63,836 nt of DNA from a virus. This document shows, piece by piece, positions 18,717 to 27,230 of this stretch. The notes beneath the pieces are model-generated. The model saw only the letters and a program-made list of their open reading frames with translations, made no database searches and had not been told where the DNA came from. The stretch covers positions 1 through 63,836 of IMG/VR virus record IMGVR_UViG_3300032285_000409, one strand, 5' to 3'. Each line of letters opens with the position of its first letter. The stretch's first letter is position 1. The position numbers were made by a program, and so were the translations under genes.

Positions 18717-20546
18717 TCACGCCATTTTCATAAGTGCTAAGTCTGCCAGACCGGCAGCGGTATTGTCTTTGGCTGGTTTAATTTTCTCAAAGTTCTTGGG
18801 CAGACCACCCTTTTTACCGCCAGCCAATCTGTATGCGCCTGCACCTGCAAGACCCAAACCAGACAACTGAGACAAAGCGCTGGGTGCAGCTTGGTAACTT
18901 TGCGTGGTGGCAGTCTGTAACGGCAGACCGCGCAGCATCGAGTTCATAAACGCCAACTGCTGTTGCGGGTACTGCTGCGTGTTAGCGTAATTCTGAATAG
19001 CTTGGTTGAGCACGTTTTGGTTATATGCCTGCTGTTGCTGACCAAATTGGTTTTGCAAACCAAGAATACCTTGCTGTGCTTGTAACTGCTGACCACCCAA
19101 GTTGCCCAAAGTGCTGGCACCTTGGAGTGCGGCCTGTGCACCTTGAAGACCCAAACCTGCACCATATTGGCGAGACTGTTCTCCAAGTTGTTGTCCAGCC
19201 AGACCGTACTGCGCACGTTGTTGGGCTGCGGTCATTGCTTGACCTGCACCAAATTGACGCGACTGTTCTGCTGCTTGTTGCGCGGCTTGCAACGCCTGCT
19301 GGTTAGCCAACTGAGCTTGAAGGTTTTGACCAGCGCCCAACTGTTGAATACCTAACTGAGCGCCAAGATTCTGTTGACCAACAGTCAGACCAGCCTGTTG
19401 ATTAGCCAGCGCCGCTTGCAACGCCTGTTGGGAGTTCATGCCCTGTGCCTGCAACTGAGCGGCTTGGTTCTGCACTGCGGCTTGCTGTTGGTTGTTCAGG
19501 TTAGCCAACGCCATCTGAGCGCCGGTCTGAGTACCTAATTGTTGGATACCTAACTGAGCGCCAAGGTTTTGCTGGCCTACAGTAAGCCCTGCTTGTTGAT
19601 TGGCAAGAGCAGCTTGCATGTTGGCTTGCTGCTGCGCGTTGAATTGCTGTTGGGCATTCTGGAACGCGGCTTGCTGACCCGTGGCTTGGATGTCGCCCAT
19701 CTGGGTAGCCAGATTACGCTGGCGCTCTGCTTCCAACAGACCTGCGCGGGAACCACCAAAGGCACCAGACTTAACGGCCTGACCGGCCTGCTGCGTACCA
19801 GCAATATCAGATGCACGCTGTGCTTCGCGTTTCTGAATGTCCACCACATTCTGCATGTAGGGAGACATGTACTGACCGACGTTCTCGCCAGTGTAGGACT
19901 GCGTGCCAACTTGTTGGGCTGGCCCCATTTGGAACTGCTGCAAGTTAGGGTTGTAACCAGTCTGTGCAGCTTGCATCTCGGGAGTACCAACACCCATCGC
20001 ACCAACGCGCTCGGCTGGCCCCATCTGGTATTGCTGCAACTCAGGCGCTTGTGCTTGCGCCATCGAGAACTGACCGGGTGTGTACTGACCGGGAGCGCGG
20101 AATTGGTTGCCAAATCTACCTGCTTGGTAGTTTGTGCCCAAGGCTTGTTGTGTAGCTTGCGCTGCCGCATTAGAAGCATCGCCAATCTGGCCGGGCGTTT
20201 GTAGCCCAGCTACGCCTTGATACGCCTGCAACTGTAAAGGATCAAACCCAGCAAACGCGGACTGCGCGGCTTGCATTTCCCCAGCGCCAAGACCTGCGCC
20301 TTGCTGCCCAAACGCTTGGTAGGGTTTGACGCCTGTAATGTCTGTGCCGCCCTGCGCGTTTTGCTGGGTGTTAAACAACTGCTGCTGAGTAGCGCCCAGC
20401 ATAGTTTCTACGTACGGACGTGCGTACTCAGGGACATTGGTGTTTTGAACCGTGGTGTTAGAGGGGCCACCGCCACCACTACCGCCGCCACCCATTAGAT
20501 AACCGCCCATAGGCAGCAAGCGTTGTTTTTCACGCAGGATATTCAT
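18717..20546 (-). CDS. Gln/Ala-rich repetitive virion protein
   Basis: A 609-residue protein dominated by Gln, Ala, Leu and Gly. After a Gly-rich head (GGGGSGGGGPSNTT) it contains a MSPYMQNVVDIQKREAQRASDIAGTQQ segment and near-perfect copies of LANQQAGLTVGQQNLGAQLG. Such heads and the SPYMQNVVD motif occur in internal virion proteins of short-tailed phages from water. The repeats should form long helices. ATG 20546 overlaps the stop of the GNAT-like gene by 4 bp. It is probably an ejected or head-internal protein; no enzymatic motif is seen. Confidence 0.75.
   Translation of the reverse strand: MNILREKQRLLPMGGYLMGGGGSGGGGPSNTTVQNTNVPEYARPYVETMLGATQQQLFNTQQNAQGGTDITGVKPYQAFGQQGAGLGAGEMQAAQSAFAGFDPLQLQAYQGVAGLQTPGQIGDASNAAAQATQQALGTNYQAGRFGNQFRAPGQYTPGQFSMAQAQAPELQQYQMGPAERVGAMGVGTPEMQAAQTGYNPNLQQFQMGPAQQVGTQSYTGENVGQYMSPYMQNVVDIQKREAQRASDIAGTQQAGQAVKSGAFGGSRAGLLEAERQRNLATQMGDIQATGQQAAFQNAQQQFNAQQQANMQAALANQQAGLTVGQQNLGAQLGIQQLGTQTGAQMALANLNNQQQAAVQNQAAQLQAQGMNSQQALQAALANQQAGLTVGQQNLGAQLGIQQLGAGQNLQAQLANQQALQAAQQAAEQSRQFGAGQAMTAAQQRAQYGLAGQQLGEQSRQYGAGLGLQGAQAALQGASTLGNLGGQQLQAQQGILGLQNQFGQQQQAYNQNVLNQAIQNYANTQQYPQQQLAFMNSMLRGLPLQTATTQSYQAAPSALSQLSGLGLAGAGAYRLAGGKKGGLPKNFEKIKPAKDNTAAGLADLALMKMA
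19343..19618 (-). repeat. Direct coding repeats in the Gln-rich virion gene
   Basis: About 78 bases at 19343-19420 recur at 19541-19618, offset by 198 bp, with scattered third-position changes. They encode two copies of the ANQQAGLTVGQQNLGAQLG unit. The synonymous differences show that the protein repeat is kept by selection. Confidence 0.7.
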
Positions 20547-20971
20547 ATCAACACCTCAACAAGAGTGTTACGCGGTTCAAAGTTATAGCGTTTCCAAAGA
20601 CGCACAATCGACTCTCGACCATAGCCTTGGATTTTCGTAGCCCCGCGCAGTTTCAAAATAGTTTTCAGTTGCTCAAACGTGTCTTTGCTTGAGATCAACT
20701 TGCCGCCAATAGCCGTCACAAACGCCACCCGGTGCAGAGGGTAGTTGATAAAAGACACCGTAGCGGCACCTTGAATCTGCCCTTCATCCACTGCCACCAG
20801 CAGCAACCACTGCCCGCTGGTCAAATACATTTGAATGTGGCTCACGTTATAAGAGTGCGCCCACTCAGGAAAGTCATGCCCTTTTTCCAACGCGTCGGCT
20901 AAATAGCCCTCGACCAACGGCCAGACTTGCTGGACAGTGTTGGTGTCAACGTGTTGGATTTGTACGCTCAT
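20543..20971 (-). CDS. GNAT-like acyltransferase-fold protein, virion gene block
   Basis: The 142-residue protein fits a GNAT fold in length and pattern: an N-terminal helix pair, WLLLVAVDEGQIQGAATVSFINYP as the central strand pair, and a C-terminal IQGYGRESIVRLWKRYNFEPRNTLVEVLI. The usual acetyl-CoA loop Q/R-x-x-G-x-G/A is not clear. T7 places a GNAT-like protein, gp13, in the same position upstream of its internal core genes, so this may be an assembly factor, not an active enzyme. It overlaps both neighbours by 4 bp, which argues for translational coupling. Confidence 0.75.
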   Translation of the reverse strand: MSVQIQHVDTNTVQQVWPLVEGYLADALEKGHDFPEWAHSYNVSHIQMYLTSGQWLLLVAVDEGQIQGAATVSFINYPLHRVAFVTAIGGKLISSKDTFEQLKTILKLRGATKIQGYGRESIVRLWKRYNFEPRNTLVEVLI

Positions 20972-22056
20972 GCTGGCAGGTATTTAGCGGCGCTGGTATC
21001 TTTAGCCATCTTACCCTTACCGGTGGTTTTTCCACGAGCTTTTTGCACACGATCCATCATGGCGTACAACTGCTTGGCACCAGCGTCGGTAGACCCGTTA
21101 CCCAGTTCGGACACGATGCGGGCGGGCACTACAAACTCACCGTCAGCCAAACGTGCGGGTTGACGGTTGCCGATAGTAGCGGGGATGGAATCTGATACGC
21201 CATCGCCGGGGCCGCGAAGTAAGCGCCCACCATCAGAGTAACCGCCCAAAGACGCGATACCACCGCCAGCCAAACGCTCTTGACCGGTATAGGGGTCTAC
21301 ATTTGTTTCCTCTGTGCCGGACAGCACATTCTGAGAAACGGGCGTCTGGTATGGCGTAGCGTATGCAGCGGTGTGCATGTTAGCCATTGGGAAACCTGTG
21401 TTTGCACCGGTAGCGTTTTGATTGGACATTTGCTCCACGGGGCCGCCGCCAGCGTAGGATTTGTAAGAATACGGGGTGTATGCGCTAGGGTCGTAGCGGA
21501 ATTTGCTCAACGGGCCTTCGTACTTTTCTTGGCCGGGAGGAGCGCCGTAACGCGAACGCTCTGCACGCATGCCTTCCATCAAGCCAGCACCACCCCCAGC
21601 AATAGCCATTTCTTTGCCGGTCAAGTCTCTACCACTACTGAGGAAATCCGCAATCCCGCCACCTGTTGTAGCCGGTGCTGCCGAAAGACTGGCTGGGGGT
21701 GGGGTGTACAAAGGTGCAGGGGCTGCACCAACGGGTGCCGTAAACCCGCTGGTTGCACTGTTTGTTAAGTTTGCTGCTGTGTCAAAAGCGGGATTTAAGC
21801 CACCGAGACCGCCGGTATTGTTCATTATGCTGGCGTAAGGGCCAGAACCCCCAGCCGCACCAACTTTGCTGGCTTCGGCTGCGGCATTCACCGCTTCGGG
21901 CGTGGCAGACATCAAACCGCCAATACCGCTCATGGCTCCGCCAGTCAGGCCGCCCATAAGCGCACCGCGCATGGGATCGCCACCAGTAACCGCAGATGTG
22001 CCTGCACCAATCACTGCGCTGTATAGCGCCGCTTCTCCAATACCGCCATCAGCCAT
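20968..22056 (-). CDS. Virion protein with glycine-zipper head
   Basis: This 362-residue protein starts with a small-residue hydrophobic stretch (about 5-60, AVIGAGTSAVTGG...GGLTGGAMSGIGGLM) resembling glycine-zipper membrane segments. A Gly/Ala/Pro-rich middle follows. The C-terminal block reads SIPATIGNRQPARLADGEFVVPARIVSELGNGS, which I recognise as common in structural genes of marine and freshwater podoviruses. It may insert into the host membrane during DNA entry, but this is inferred. It ends with a Lys-rich tail and overlaps the GNAT-like gene. Confidence 0.75.
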   Translation of the reverse strand: MADGGIGEAALYSAVIGAGTSAVTGGDPMRGALMGGLTGGAMSGIGGLMSATPEAVNAAAEASKVGAAGGSGPYASIMNNTGGLGGLNPAFDTAANLTNSATSGFTAPVGAAPAPLYTPPPASLSAAPATTGGGIADFLSSGRDLTGKEMAIAGGGAGLMEGMRAERSRYGAPPGQEKYEGPLSKFRYDPSAYTPYSYKSYAGGGPVEQMSNQNATGANTGFPMANMHTAAYATPYQTPVSQNVLSGTEETNVDPYTGQERLAGGGIASLGGYSDGGRLLRGPGDGVSDSIPATIGNRQPARLADGEFVVPARIVSELGNGSTDAGAKQLYAMMDRVQKARGKTTGKGKMAKDTSAAKYLPA

Positions 22057-22090
22057 GATGTGCTCCTAAAAGTGTGGTCATTTTACGCAG

Positions 22091-22417
22091 TTATGCCTTG
22101 ATACGTAAGGGGTAGCTAGTAGCAACACCCCCAGAAGTGTCGTAGTAAACGTCCCCAGAACGCAAATTTGCAAAGTCGGCCTGTGTTGGCAGACTAATTT
22201 TTTGTTGGCCGGGATTTGTACTATCCGGTTGCGCAAAAGTCATTGCCGTAATAACCGCCGTTGTGCCTACGCCCTGAGATGCGGCAATCATTGGGGCGGG
22301 GTTGTCAAGCTGCGCAAAATACAAACGTAGCACATTGTTAAGTTGTTCTATAAACCTTTGGTCGTATTCGACAGGCGCTGCTGGTAAACGCGGGGCAACG
22401 GTGTTTTTTTGCGCCAT
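22091..22417 (-). CDS. Small structural protein
   Basis: A 108-residue protein, MAQKNTVAPRLPAAPVEYDQRFIEQLNNVLRLYF..., with a helix of about 20 residues followed by a beta-rich C-terminus containing LRSGDVYYDTSGG. Similar small proteins lie directly after the gp10-like tail gene in related phages. Its start follows a GGAGATAAGT ribosome site at the end of that gene. The function is not known; a tail or neck component is likely. Confidence 0.7.
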   Translation of the reverse strand: MAQKNTVAPRLPAAPVEYDQRFIEQLNNVLRLYFAQLDNPAPMIAASQGVGTTAVITAMTFAQPDSTNPGQQKISLPTQADFANLRSGDVYYDTSGGVATSYPLRIKA

Positions 22418-22419
22418 AC

Positions 22420-24450
22420 TTATCTCCTGCCGTCCGGTGTAACGTCAAGGCGCGGAGAGCCAAGCTGCCAAGCCACGCCCAGATTGCTGGAACCTACTTT
22501 GAACGCCATCTGACGTCCACGGATACGCACGTAGACCTGCTGGGTGAACTGCTGCACGTTATATGTGCGCTGGCCCGCATAGTTGTTCACGCTGACAACC
22601 GCAGGATTGTCCGATGAGCCGTAGTTGGCACCGGGGTTTGTGCGTGGCAGCACAGTGAAATTCACCTGCGGCGCAGCGACGTTGGAGCCGTCAAAGGTAA
22701 TGTCGGGGATCAGACGCCAGACGAAGCCAAAATTATGGCCGTCGCCAATATCAAAATCAGAAGACTGAACATAGGAGGTAATGGGAGAAGCGGGCGTTGT
22801 GGTGCCATCATCGTTGCCGCTCTCGTGGTAGATCAACTGACCATTGTAGCCCGCAGCCATCGGGTTCTGGCGCAGAGGGCTGTCTCTCCACGCGGTTCGT
22901 GCCATCGTGCCGTAATACCAAGTGCGCTCAAGGTGGTTATAGATAACGTACTTGTCCACGGTGGTGGAGTTGGCCGAGCAGTAGTACCACCAAATTTCGT
23001 TGTAGCCCTCGTTGGTACCAGCAAAAACTTGGTAGCCTTGGTCAAGGTTGATGTCATCAAAGATGTACTGACGCAAGGCGCAAGGCAGCGTTTCCACACG
23101 GCCTGAGTACATATAGAACTTATCAGCGCCCATCCAGTAGGTTACGTTGTTTACCGTAATGATGGCGTTGGGGCCAATGATGGAGATGTTGTCACCCATG
23201 ATCTGGAAGCCCCAGACATAGGGAGCGCCCAAATACTGCATGGAGTAGATGGCGGCGTCGGTCAGCACCAAAATTTCTTGGCGGGTCTGAATAGCGGTGA
23301 CAATTTGCGAACCGGTACTCAAGCGGTAACCACCGGCCTGATTGGTAATTTGCGGTAACCATGTGCTAAAAGATTCTTGGTCAGACCAACGAATCTGCAT
23401 GGGGTCAAGCACTGTTGTGGCATACACACCCGTGGGGTCATTGCAGCCAAACGCAATCGTAAAGCGTGAAGCATCCGAAGTAGCTACAAAGTTAACCAAA
23501 GACGGTGTAGTTGCGTCACAAACAATAGATGATCCACGAACAGATACTGTTCCACCGGCGGCAATAACTTGTCCACGGTCATAGTTTGTGGGTGTGACAT
23601 TAACCGCCCAGTAATACATGGGGCCATTTTGGGCACAAAAAATCAAGTCTTCGCCAAAGTTTGATTGACTCCAAAGGCGCAAGTTAACGCCAATTCCGGT
23701 TGCGGCAGATAAACCCCAGCCCGTACTTGTAGCGCCTGTAGTGGCACCACCCCAACCACCAGCACCCCAACCCGTAGCCACAACGAAAGTTTCGGCACCG
23801 CTGTTAATTTGGTACGTAAATGTGGCTGACACTGCGGGTGTTGAACTTGCCGATGCTGTGCCAAGCACTCGAATGGTGTAGGCGTTATTGCTGACAATAG
23901 TTTGAATTTGGTATTCGGCTTGAAGCGTAGCGGCTGTGATACCGTTAACCGTGCCGGACACGCTCGTAATACAAACAAAGTCTCCTGCTACAGCGCCGTG
24001 GGCTGGGTCGTTAACAGTGATGGTTGTGTAGCCACCGCTATTGGTTGCGGTGCTGGTGGTAAAGGCGTTTGCAATAGCTGTGTCTGTCTTACGAATTGGC
24101 GTTACATCGTAGAAGCTGCCATTGACAGAGTTTTGAATGTAGTACTTTAGATTGGTGCCTAAAGCAACCAAATTGTTCCCAGCCAGTGTGACCCAGTTAA
24201 AAAGCGCCCGGCAAGTGCCCCAAAAAGAACCGGTGGGTGGCGTAGCGGCGGTAGAAGTTCCACCCGCAACAAACGTACCTGTAGGTACGGGCGTGTATGC
24301 AGTGCCAGTATCTTTGACCCAGCCGCCCAACTTCTCGGGGTAGCCGGAACGGAAACGGATTTTGTCGCAGTCAAACCAACCGCCCTCGTTGGAGAGAGTG
24401 GTGCCTTCGCGGTTTACGCCGGGTCTGAATTGGAGTTTTTGTAAGGGCAT
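22420..24450 (-). CDS. Tail protein, P22 gp10-like stabilisation/tail-hub type
   Basis: The 676-residue protein begins MPLQKLQFRPGVNREGTTLS, followed by GGWFDCDKIRFRSGYPEKLGGW, a hallmark of the gp10-like hub protein of short-tailed phages. The rest is beta-rich, as expected for a propeller-type tail tube or plug. Motifs include QIRWSDQESFSTWLP and a C-terminal YVRIRGRQMAFKVGSSNLGVAWQLGSPRLDVTPDGRR, also typical of the family. It would close the head and form the distal tail with the adaptors at 38101-40570. The endolysin gene lies 9 bp upstream. Confidence 0.85.
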   Translation of the reverse strand: MPLQKLQFRPGVNREGTTLSNEGGWFDCDKIRFRSGYPEKLGGWVKDTGTAYTPVPTGTFVAGGTSTAATPPTGSFWGTCRALFNWVTLAGNNLVALGTNLKYYIQNSVNGSFYDVTPIRKTDTAIANAFTTSTATNSGGYTTITVNDPAHGAVAGDFVCITSVSGTVNGITAATLQAEYQIQTIVSNNAYTIRVLGTASASSTPAVSATFTYQINSGAETFVVATGWGAGGWGGATTGATSTGWGLSAATGIGVNLRLWSQSNFGEDLIFCAQNGPMYYWAVNVTPTNYDRGQVIAAGGTVSVRGSSIVCDATTPSLVNFVATSDASRFTIAFGCNDPTGVYATTVLDPMQIRWSDQESFSTWLPQITNQAGGYRLSTGSQIVTAIQTRQEILVLTDAAIYSMQYLGAPYVWGFQIMGDNISIIGPNAIITVNNVTYWMGADKFYMYSGRVETLPCALRQYIFDDINLDQGYQVFAGTNEGYNEIWWYYCSANSTTVDKYVIYNHLERTWYYGTMARTAWRDSPLRQNPMAAGYNGQLIYHESGNDDGTTTPASPITSYVQSSDFDIGDGHNFGFVWRLIPDITFDGSNVAAPQVNFTVLPRTNPGANYGSSDNPAVVSVNNYAGQRTYNVQQFTQQVYVRIRGRQMAFKVGSSNLGVAWQLGSPRLDVTPDGRR

Positions 24451-24458
24451 CGTGAGTC

Positions 24459-24935
24459 CTACGACAAGAACATGGCGCGTTCGTCAATGCGACGATTTTG
24501 CAGCCCTTTGAGTATTTTGCCACCCGCCATGCAATACTTCAACAGTTCTTCTGCCGCTCCCGCTTTATCTCCGCGATTAAGTTTCGCACGGAGCGTACTA
24601 CGCTGTAGTGTGCCAAGGCCGACATTAAAAGAAAAAGATACAAGGCAATCATACATGCCTTGTGTGAGTGGGACAGTGGCCAGCTTTCTAACACCCGATT
24701 CAAAACGAGCCAAGTCTGCACGAAGTATTCCATTCACTTCTTCGGCAGAAAAAACTCGGTCATCTTCTGGGCGTAGTCGGTAGCCATCTCTTGCATCAAT
24801 TCGTAAAACTGCTTGATCCGGGTAAAGTACATGTCCAACTCCTATTGTCCAAAGTTTTGCTGGGCAGCGGTAAGGCTTATTCCTTACGCCTTCGTGGTGG
24901 CGGATGACTGCAATGGCTTTGTCACTGATCTGCAT
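24459..24935 (-). CDS. Endolysin, glycoside hydrolase 24 (T4-lysozyme type)
   Basis: This 158-residue lysozyme cuts the N-acetylmuramic acid to N-acetylglucosamine bond of peptidoglycan. The triad spacing is intact: E15, eight residues, C24, five residues, T30, followed by TIGVGH. The cysteine at the position of T4 lysozyme D20 is common in P21/P22-type members. FSFNVGLGTLQRSTLRAKLN and the C-terminal GLQNRRIDERAMFL are standard family motifs. There is no signal sequence, so it needs a holin for export. The start shares TAATG with the stop of the small membrane gene upstream, so the two are translationally coupled. Confidence 0.95.
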   Translation of the reverse strand: MQISDKAIAVIRHHEGVRNKPYRCPAKLWTIGVGHVLYPDQAVLRIDARDGYRLRPEDDRVFSAEEVNGILRADLARFESGVRKLATVPLTQGMYDCLVSFSFNVGLGTLQRSTLRAKLNRGDKAGAAEELLKYCMAGGKILKGLQNRRIDERAMFLS

Positions 24936-25078
24936 TATCGTACCGCCATGAACAACCCAATGTTAGAAAATGCGTAACCTGCGTACATCAGCCCACCGCC
25001 TACGTTTCCTTTATATATCTGCTCTAGCGCGATATATGCGTAAATTAAGCCGACGAGAACAATGAGGGGTGCACTCAT
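24935..25078 (-). CDS. 47-residue membrane protein coupled to the endolysin
   Basis: This short gene fills the gap between the phosphoesterase and the endolysin. It reads MSAPLIVLVGLIYAYIALEQ and ends GYAFSNIGLFMAVR. Two hydrophobic segments (about 4-18 and 27-45) are joined by the polar turn EQIYKGN. Its ATG overlaps the upstream stop as ATGA and its stop overlaps the endolysin start as TAATG. Both overlaps show it is translated. Size, topology and position fit a holin or pinholin partner, but the larger protein at 26715-27230 is the more standard holin. Confidence 0.8.
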   Translation of the reverse strand: MSAPLIVLVGLIYAYIALEQIYKGNVGGGLMYAGYAFSNIGLFMAVR

Positions 25079-26058
25079 TCTGCAAACAACCTGCCTCTGA
25101 AATAGGCTTTGCCGTTGTCCCGCACAGCACAGAATTCTGGGTGGAGCAGCATGCCGTCAGCCCATGTTAACACAGCGAAGCCAGATTGCCAATTGAATCC
25201 GGGTTTGCTCAAGCGGTAAGAAAATTCGTCCTGATCCTCATCAGCCAGCATCCCCGTCTTCACCCCAAAATGGGTAGACTTAAACCCTTTATGGGCTTTT
25301 GCACCAAGTTCGTGCGTATGGCCTGTGACTACAGTACAGCCACCCTTGAGTGTGTCATTCCATCCTGAGTGGATGCCAGAGTGCCAGTCATGGATCACCA
25401 CACAATCATCATTGATGTCGATGCGTTCCGAGTCCGTCCAGTGGGGCAAGTGGTCTTTCAACAAGAACCCGCCAATGCCCTCAAACTCTGGCACCTGACC
25501 AGACAGTCTAGTCTCAAAGCGCATGTCGTGGTTGCCGTAAGTTCGCAGTAAGTGAGCGCCGGGTGGTCGAACTTTTTCAATGTCGCCAAGACGTTCCTGC
25601 ACCGCTTCGAGTTCTTGTTTGACGGTAGGCGCTTTTTTCCAACCAATGCGGCTATGACGGGAGATGGTTCCCCCATCAAGGATGTCCCCGTTTAGAATGA
25701 TGGCTCGGATGTCCCTGCTATATTCTGCGACCACGTTACACAGGGCTTTGTGTGCCACAGGAATAACGCCGGGAGAGTAGTGGGCATCCGACCCAATAAT
25801 AACCATGCCGCTGTCGATGCTGAACTTATTCACCTCCTTGCGGGAGGACATGATTAAGTTGCCGGTTTTGTGGTTGTGCTTTGGCGACCCCCGAGTCTCA
25901 AGCGCAGGCAAAACTACTTTTTGTTTAAATTCAACCCGCTTGCGCCGAGCATACACTGCGCGTTCGCCCATGTTCAAAATTCTAGAAATCTCAGACGCAG
26001 ATGGGTGTTTTTGCCATAGCGCGACGAATTCGGCATCTGTTAAGATAGGTTTTCCCAT
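25075..26058 (-). CDS. Calcineurin-like metallophosphoesterase with N-terminal HTH
   Basis: A 327-residue protein. Residues 15-42 form a helix-turn-helix (HPSASEISRILNMGERAVYARRKRV). Residues 84-327 are a calcineurin-type phosphoesterase with all metal motifs: D91-x-H93, G-D125-I-L-D, G-N-H-D (175-178), H224 with HSGIH downstream, and G-H-T-H (246-249). It could cleave a phosphodiester in nucleic acid or a nucleotide. The link of a DNA-binding head to this enzyme suggests action on DNA. It is placed oddly inside the lysis block and overlaps the upstream zincin gene by 19 bp. Confidence 0.88.
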   Translation of the reverse strand: MGKPILTDAEFVALWQKHPSASEISRILNMGERAVYARRKRVEFKQKVVLPALETRGSPKHNHKTGNLIMSSRKEVNKFSIDSGMVIIGSDAHYSPGVIPVAHKALCNVVAEYSRDIRAIILNGDILDGGTISRHSRIGWKKAPTVKQELEAVQERLGDIEKVRPPGAHLLRTYGNHDMRFETRLSGQVPEFEGIGGFLLKDHLPHWTDSERIDINDDCVVIHDWHSGIHSGWNDTLKGGCTVVTGHTHELGAKAHKGFKSTHFGVKTGMLADEDQDEFSYRLSKPGFNWQSGFAVLTWADGMLLHPEFCAVRDNGKAYFRGRLFAE

Positions 26059-26408
26059 TTTTTTCCCAAAAGTTTTTCAAGCACGTTGATGACACGATGT
26101 TCTTCATTCTCCATCCGCGCATCGTTATTGCTGCGGGCGGTTTGAATGAGTTCGTAGAGGAAAACATGAAGCACTTCATGCAGTGCTGTCATTGAGAGTG
26201 ACTGAGAGTCTATGGTTGTTCCGGCAAAATCCCCTAGTCGCAGGGTTGCCAGTCTGGCTCCGTCGTCCATCTCGACGGAAGCCATTGCGTTCTTGGCGGG
26301 CTTGGTTCCCCGTTCAATTCGCCAATCATGCAAGTTCAGGAGGGTCTGCCAACGCTCGATGTGGGCGTCAAATTCCTTGGCCTGCTCTTTGTTGGGGATG
26401 TTTTTCAT
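26040..26408 (-). CDS. Small zincin-like protein (HExxH), late arm
   Basis: The 122-residue protein has the zinc motif H77-E-V-L-H81 preceded by SLSMTALHEVLHVFLYELI. An N-terminal helix contains FDAHIERWQTLLNLHDWRIE. Late acidic residues in ARMENEEHRVINVLEKLL could give a third zinc ligand. The arrangement recalls SprT- or ImmA-like phage zincins of about this size. It is not related in sequence to the early zincin at 276-584 beyond the motif. Its place just before the phosphoesterase in the lysis region is unexplained. Confidence 0.75.
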   Translation of the reverse strand: MKNIPNKEQAKEFDAHIERWQTLLNLHDWRIERGTKPAKNAMASVEMDDGARLATLRLGDFAGTTIDSQSLSMTALHEVLHVFLYELIQTARSNNDARMENEEHRVINVLEKLLGKKWENLS

Positions 26409-26442
26409 GGTTCAATTTTGATAGCAAACCATGACGGATACA

Positions 26443-26718
26443 TTACACCTTCACATCCACATGGCTCATTGTTTCATTGTGGGCACCATTTTTTAGCGCA
26501 TTTGCACCCAAATAGGCTTCTTGCGCTTGTCTGACCCTGTCCCATTTAGCCGCTTCCAACCGTTGTGTTTCACGCTGCTGTTCCACGTTCTGAATGGTCT
26601 GACGGTTCATCTTTTGCAGATTTTTCAAGTTTTCGTGATGGCGTACTTGCGCCTGCTCTTGATAACGCTGCGCGTTAATAAAGCCGTAGTTCTGTGGGAC
26701 AGAATTTGTGACTTTCAT
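26443..26718 (-). CDS. Small coiled-coil protein in the lysis block
   Basis: The 91-residue protein starts MKVTNSVPQNYGFINAQRYQ and is almost entirely a Gln/Arg/Glu-rich helix (about 15-75) of coiled-coil type. It has no membrane segment, so it is not a typical inner spanin by itself. The start is set at 26718, where ATGA overlaps the stop of the holin-like gene; a longer frame upstream would run inside that gene. The function is unknown. Confidence 0.7.
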   Translation of the reverse strand: MKVTNSVPQNYGFINAQRYQEQAQVRHHENLKNLQKMNRQTIQNVEQQRETQRLEAAKWDRVRQAQEAYLGANALKNGAHNETMSHVDVKV

Positions 26719-27230
26719 TTTCCAAACGCACGGCCCCCGAAGTGGAATGCGATGATGCTGGCGAACAGGGCTTGGGTGTCGTTGTCCCAAAGCTGGTCGG
26801 CAAGCTCGTTAAAAGATGCGCCAGAAACAATACCATGATAAGCAAGGCAGGCGTCGATCCCGACAAGGAGAAAGAAGAATCCGTAGGTAATAACCGGGCG
26901 AACGCTGGCGCGTAAGTCTTTCATCCATGTGCTTGTCCCTTCGTTCAAGGCTGTGTCGTGGGCGTACACTGCTTGCATCTCAGCTTGTTGGGCGCTAATC
27001 AATGACTGCTTCTCAGCCGACTTCGTTTCTATTTCAAGTTGTTGGGTATGGATATGCTCAACCCGTTCTTGAGCCTCAAAGCCCAATTTCCGCAGTTGCA
27101 TCTCACGATCAACCTGCAATTGAGCCAAGTCAAATTCGTGTCTTTTGTCCTGACGATCTTGTAAGAAGTCGAGTAACTTTGGCAAGCCGCCCATTAGGAA
27201 GGAAATTAAGGTTGAGAGCAGAGTAAGCAT
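26715..27230 (-). CDS. Holin candidate with three membrane segments (GTA-holin type)
   Basis: The 171-residue protein has a hydrophobic start (1-21), a long charged coiled coil (about 25-95) and two C-terminal membrane segments (VITYGFFFLLVGIDACLAYHG at about 113-133 and FASIIAFHFGGRAFG at about 156-170). The SVRP motif before the second segment is shared with the three-segment holins of gene transfer agents and many phages. It would form the inner-membrane lesion that releases the endolysin at 24459. TAATG couples it to the secreted protein upstream and ATGA to the coiled-coil protein downstream. Confidence 0.8.
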   Translation of the reverse strand: MLTLLSTLISFLMGGLPKLLDFLQDRQDKRHEFDLAQLQVDREMQLRKLGFEAQERVEHIHTQQLEIETKSAEKQSLISAQQAEMQAVYAHDTALNEGTSTWMKDLRASVRPVITYGFFFLLVGIDACLAYHGIVSGASFNELADQLWDNDTQALFASIIAFHFGGRAFGK

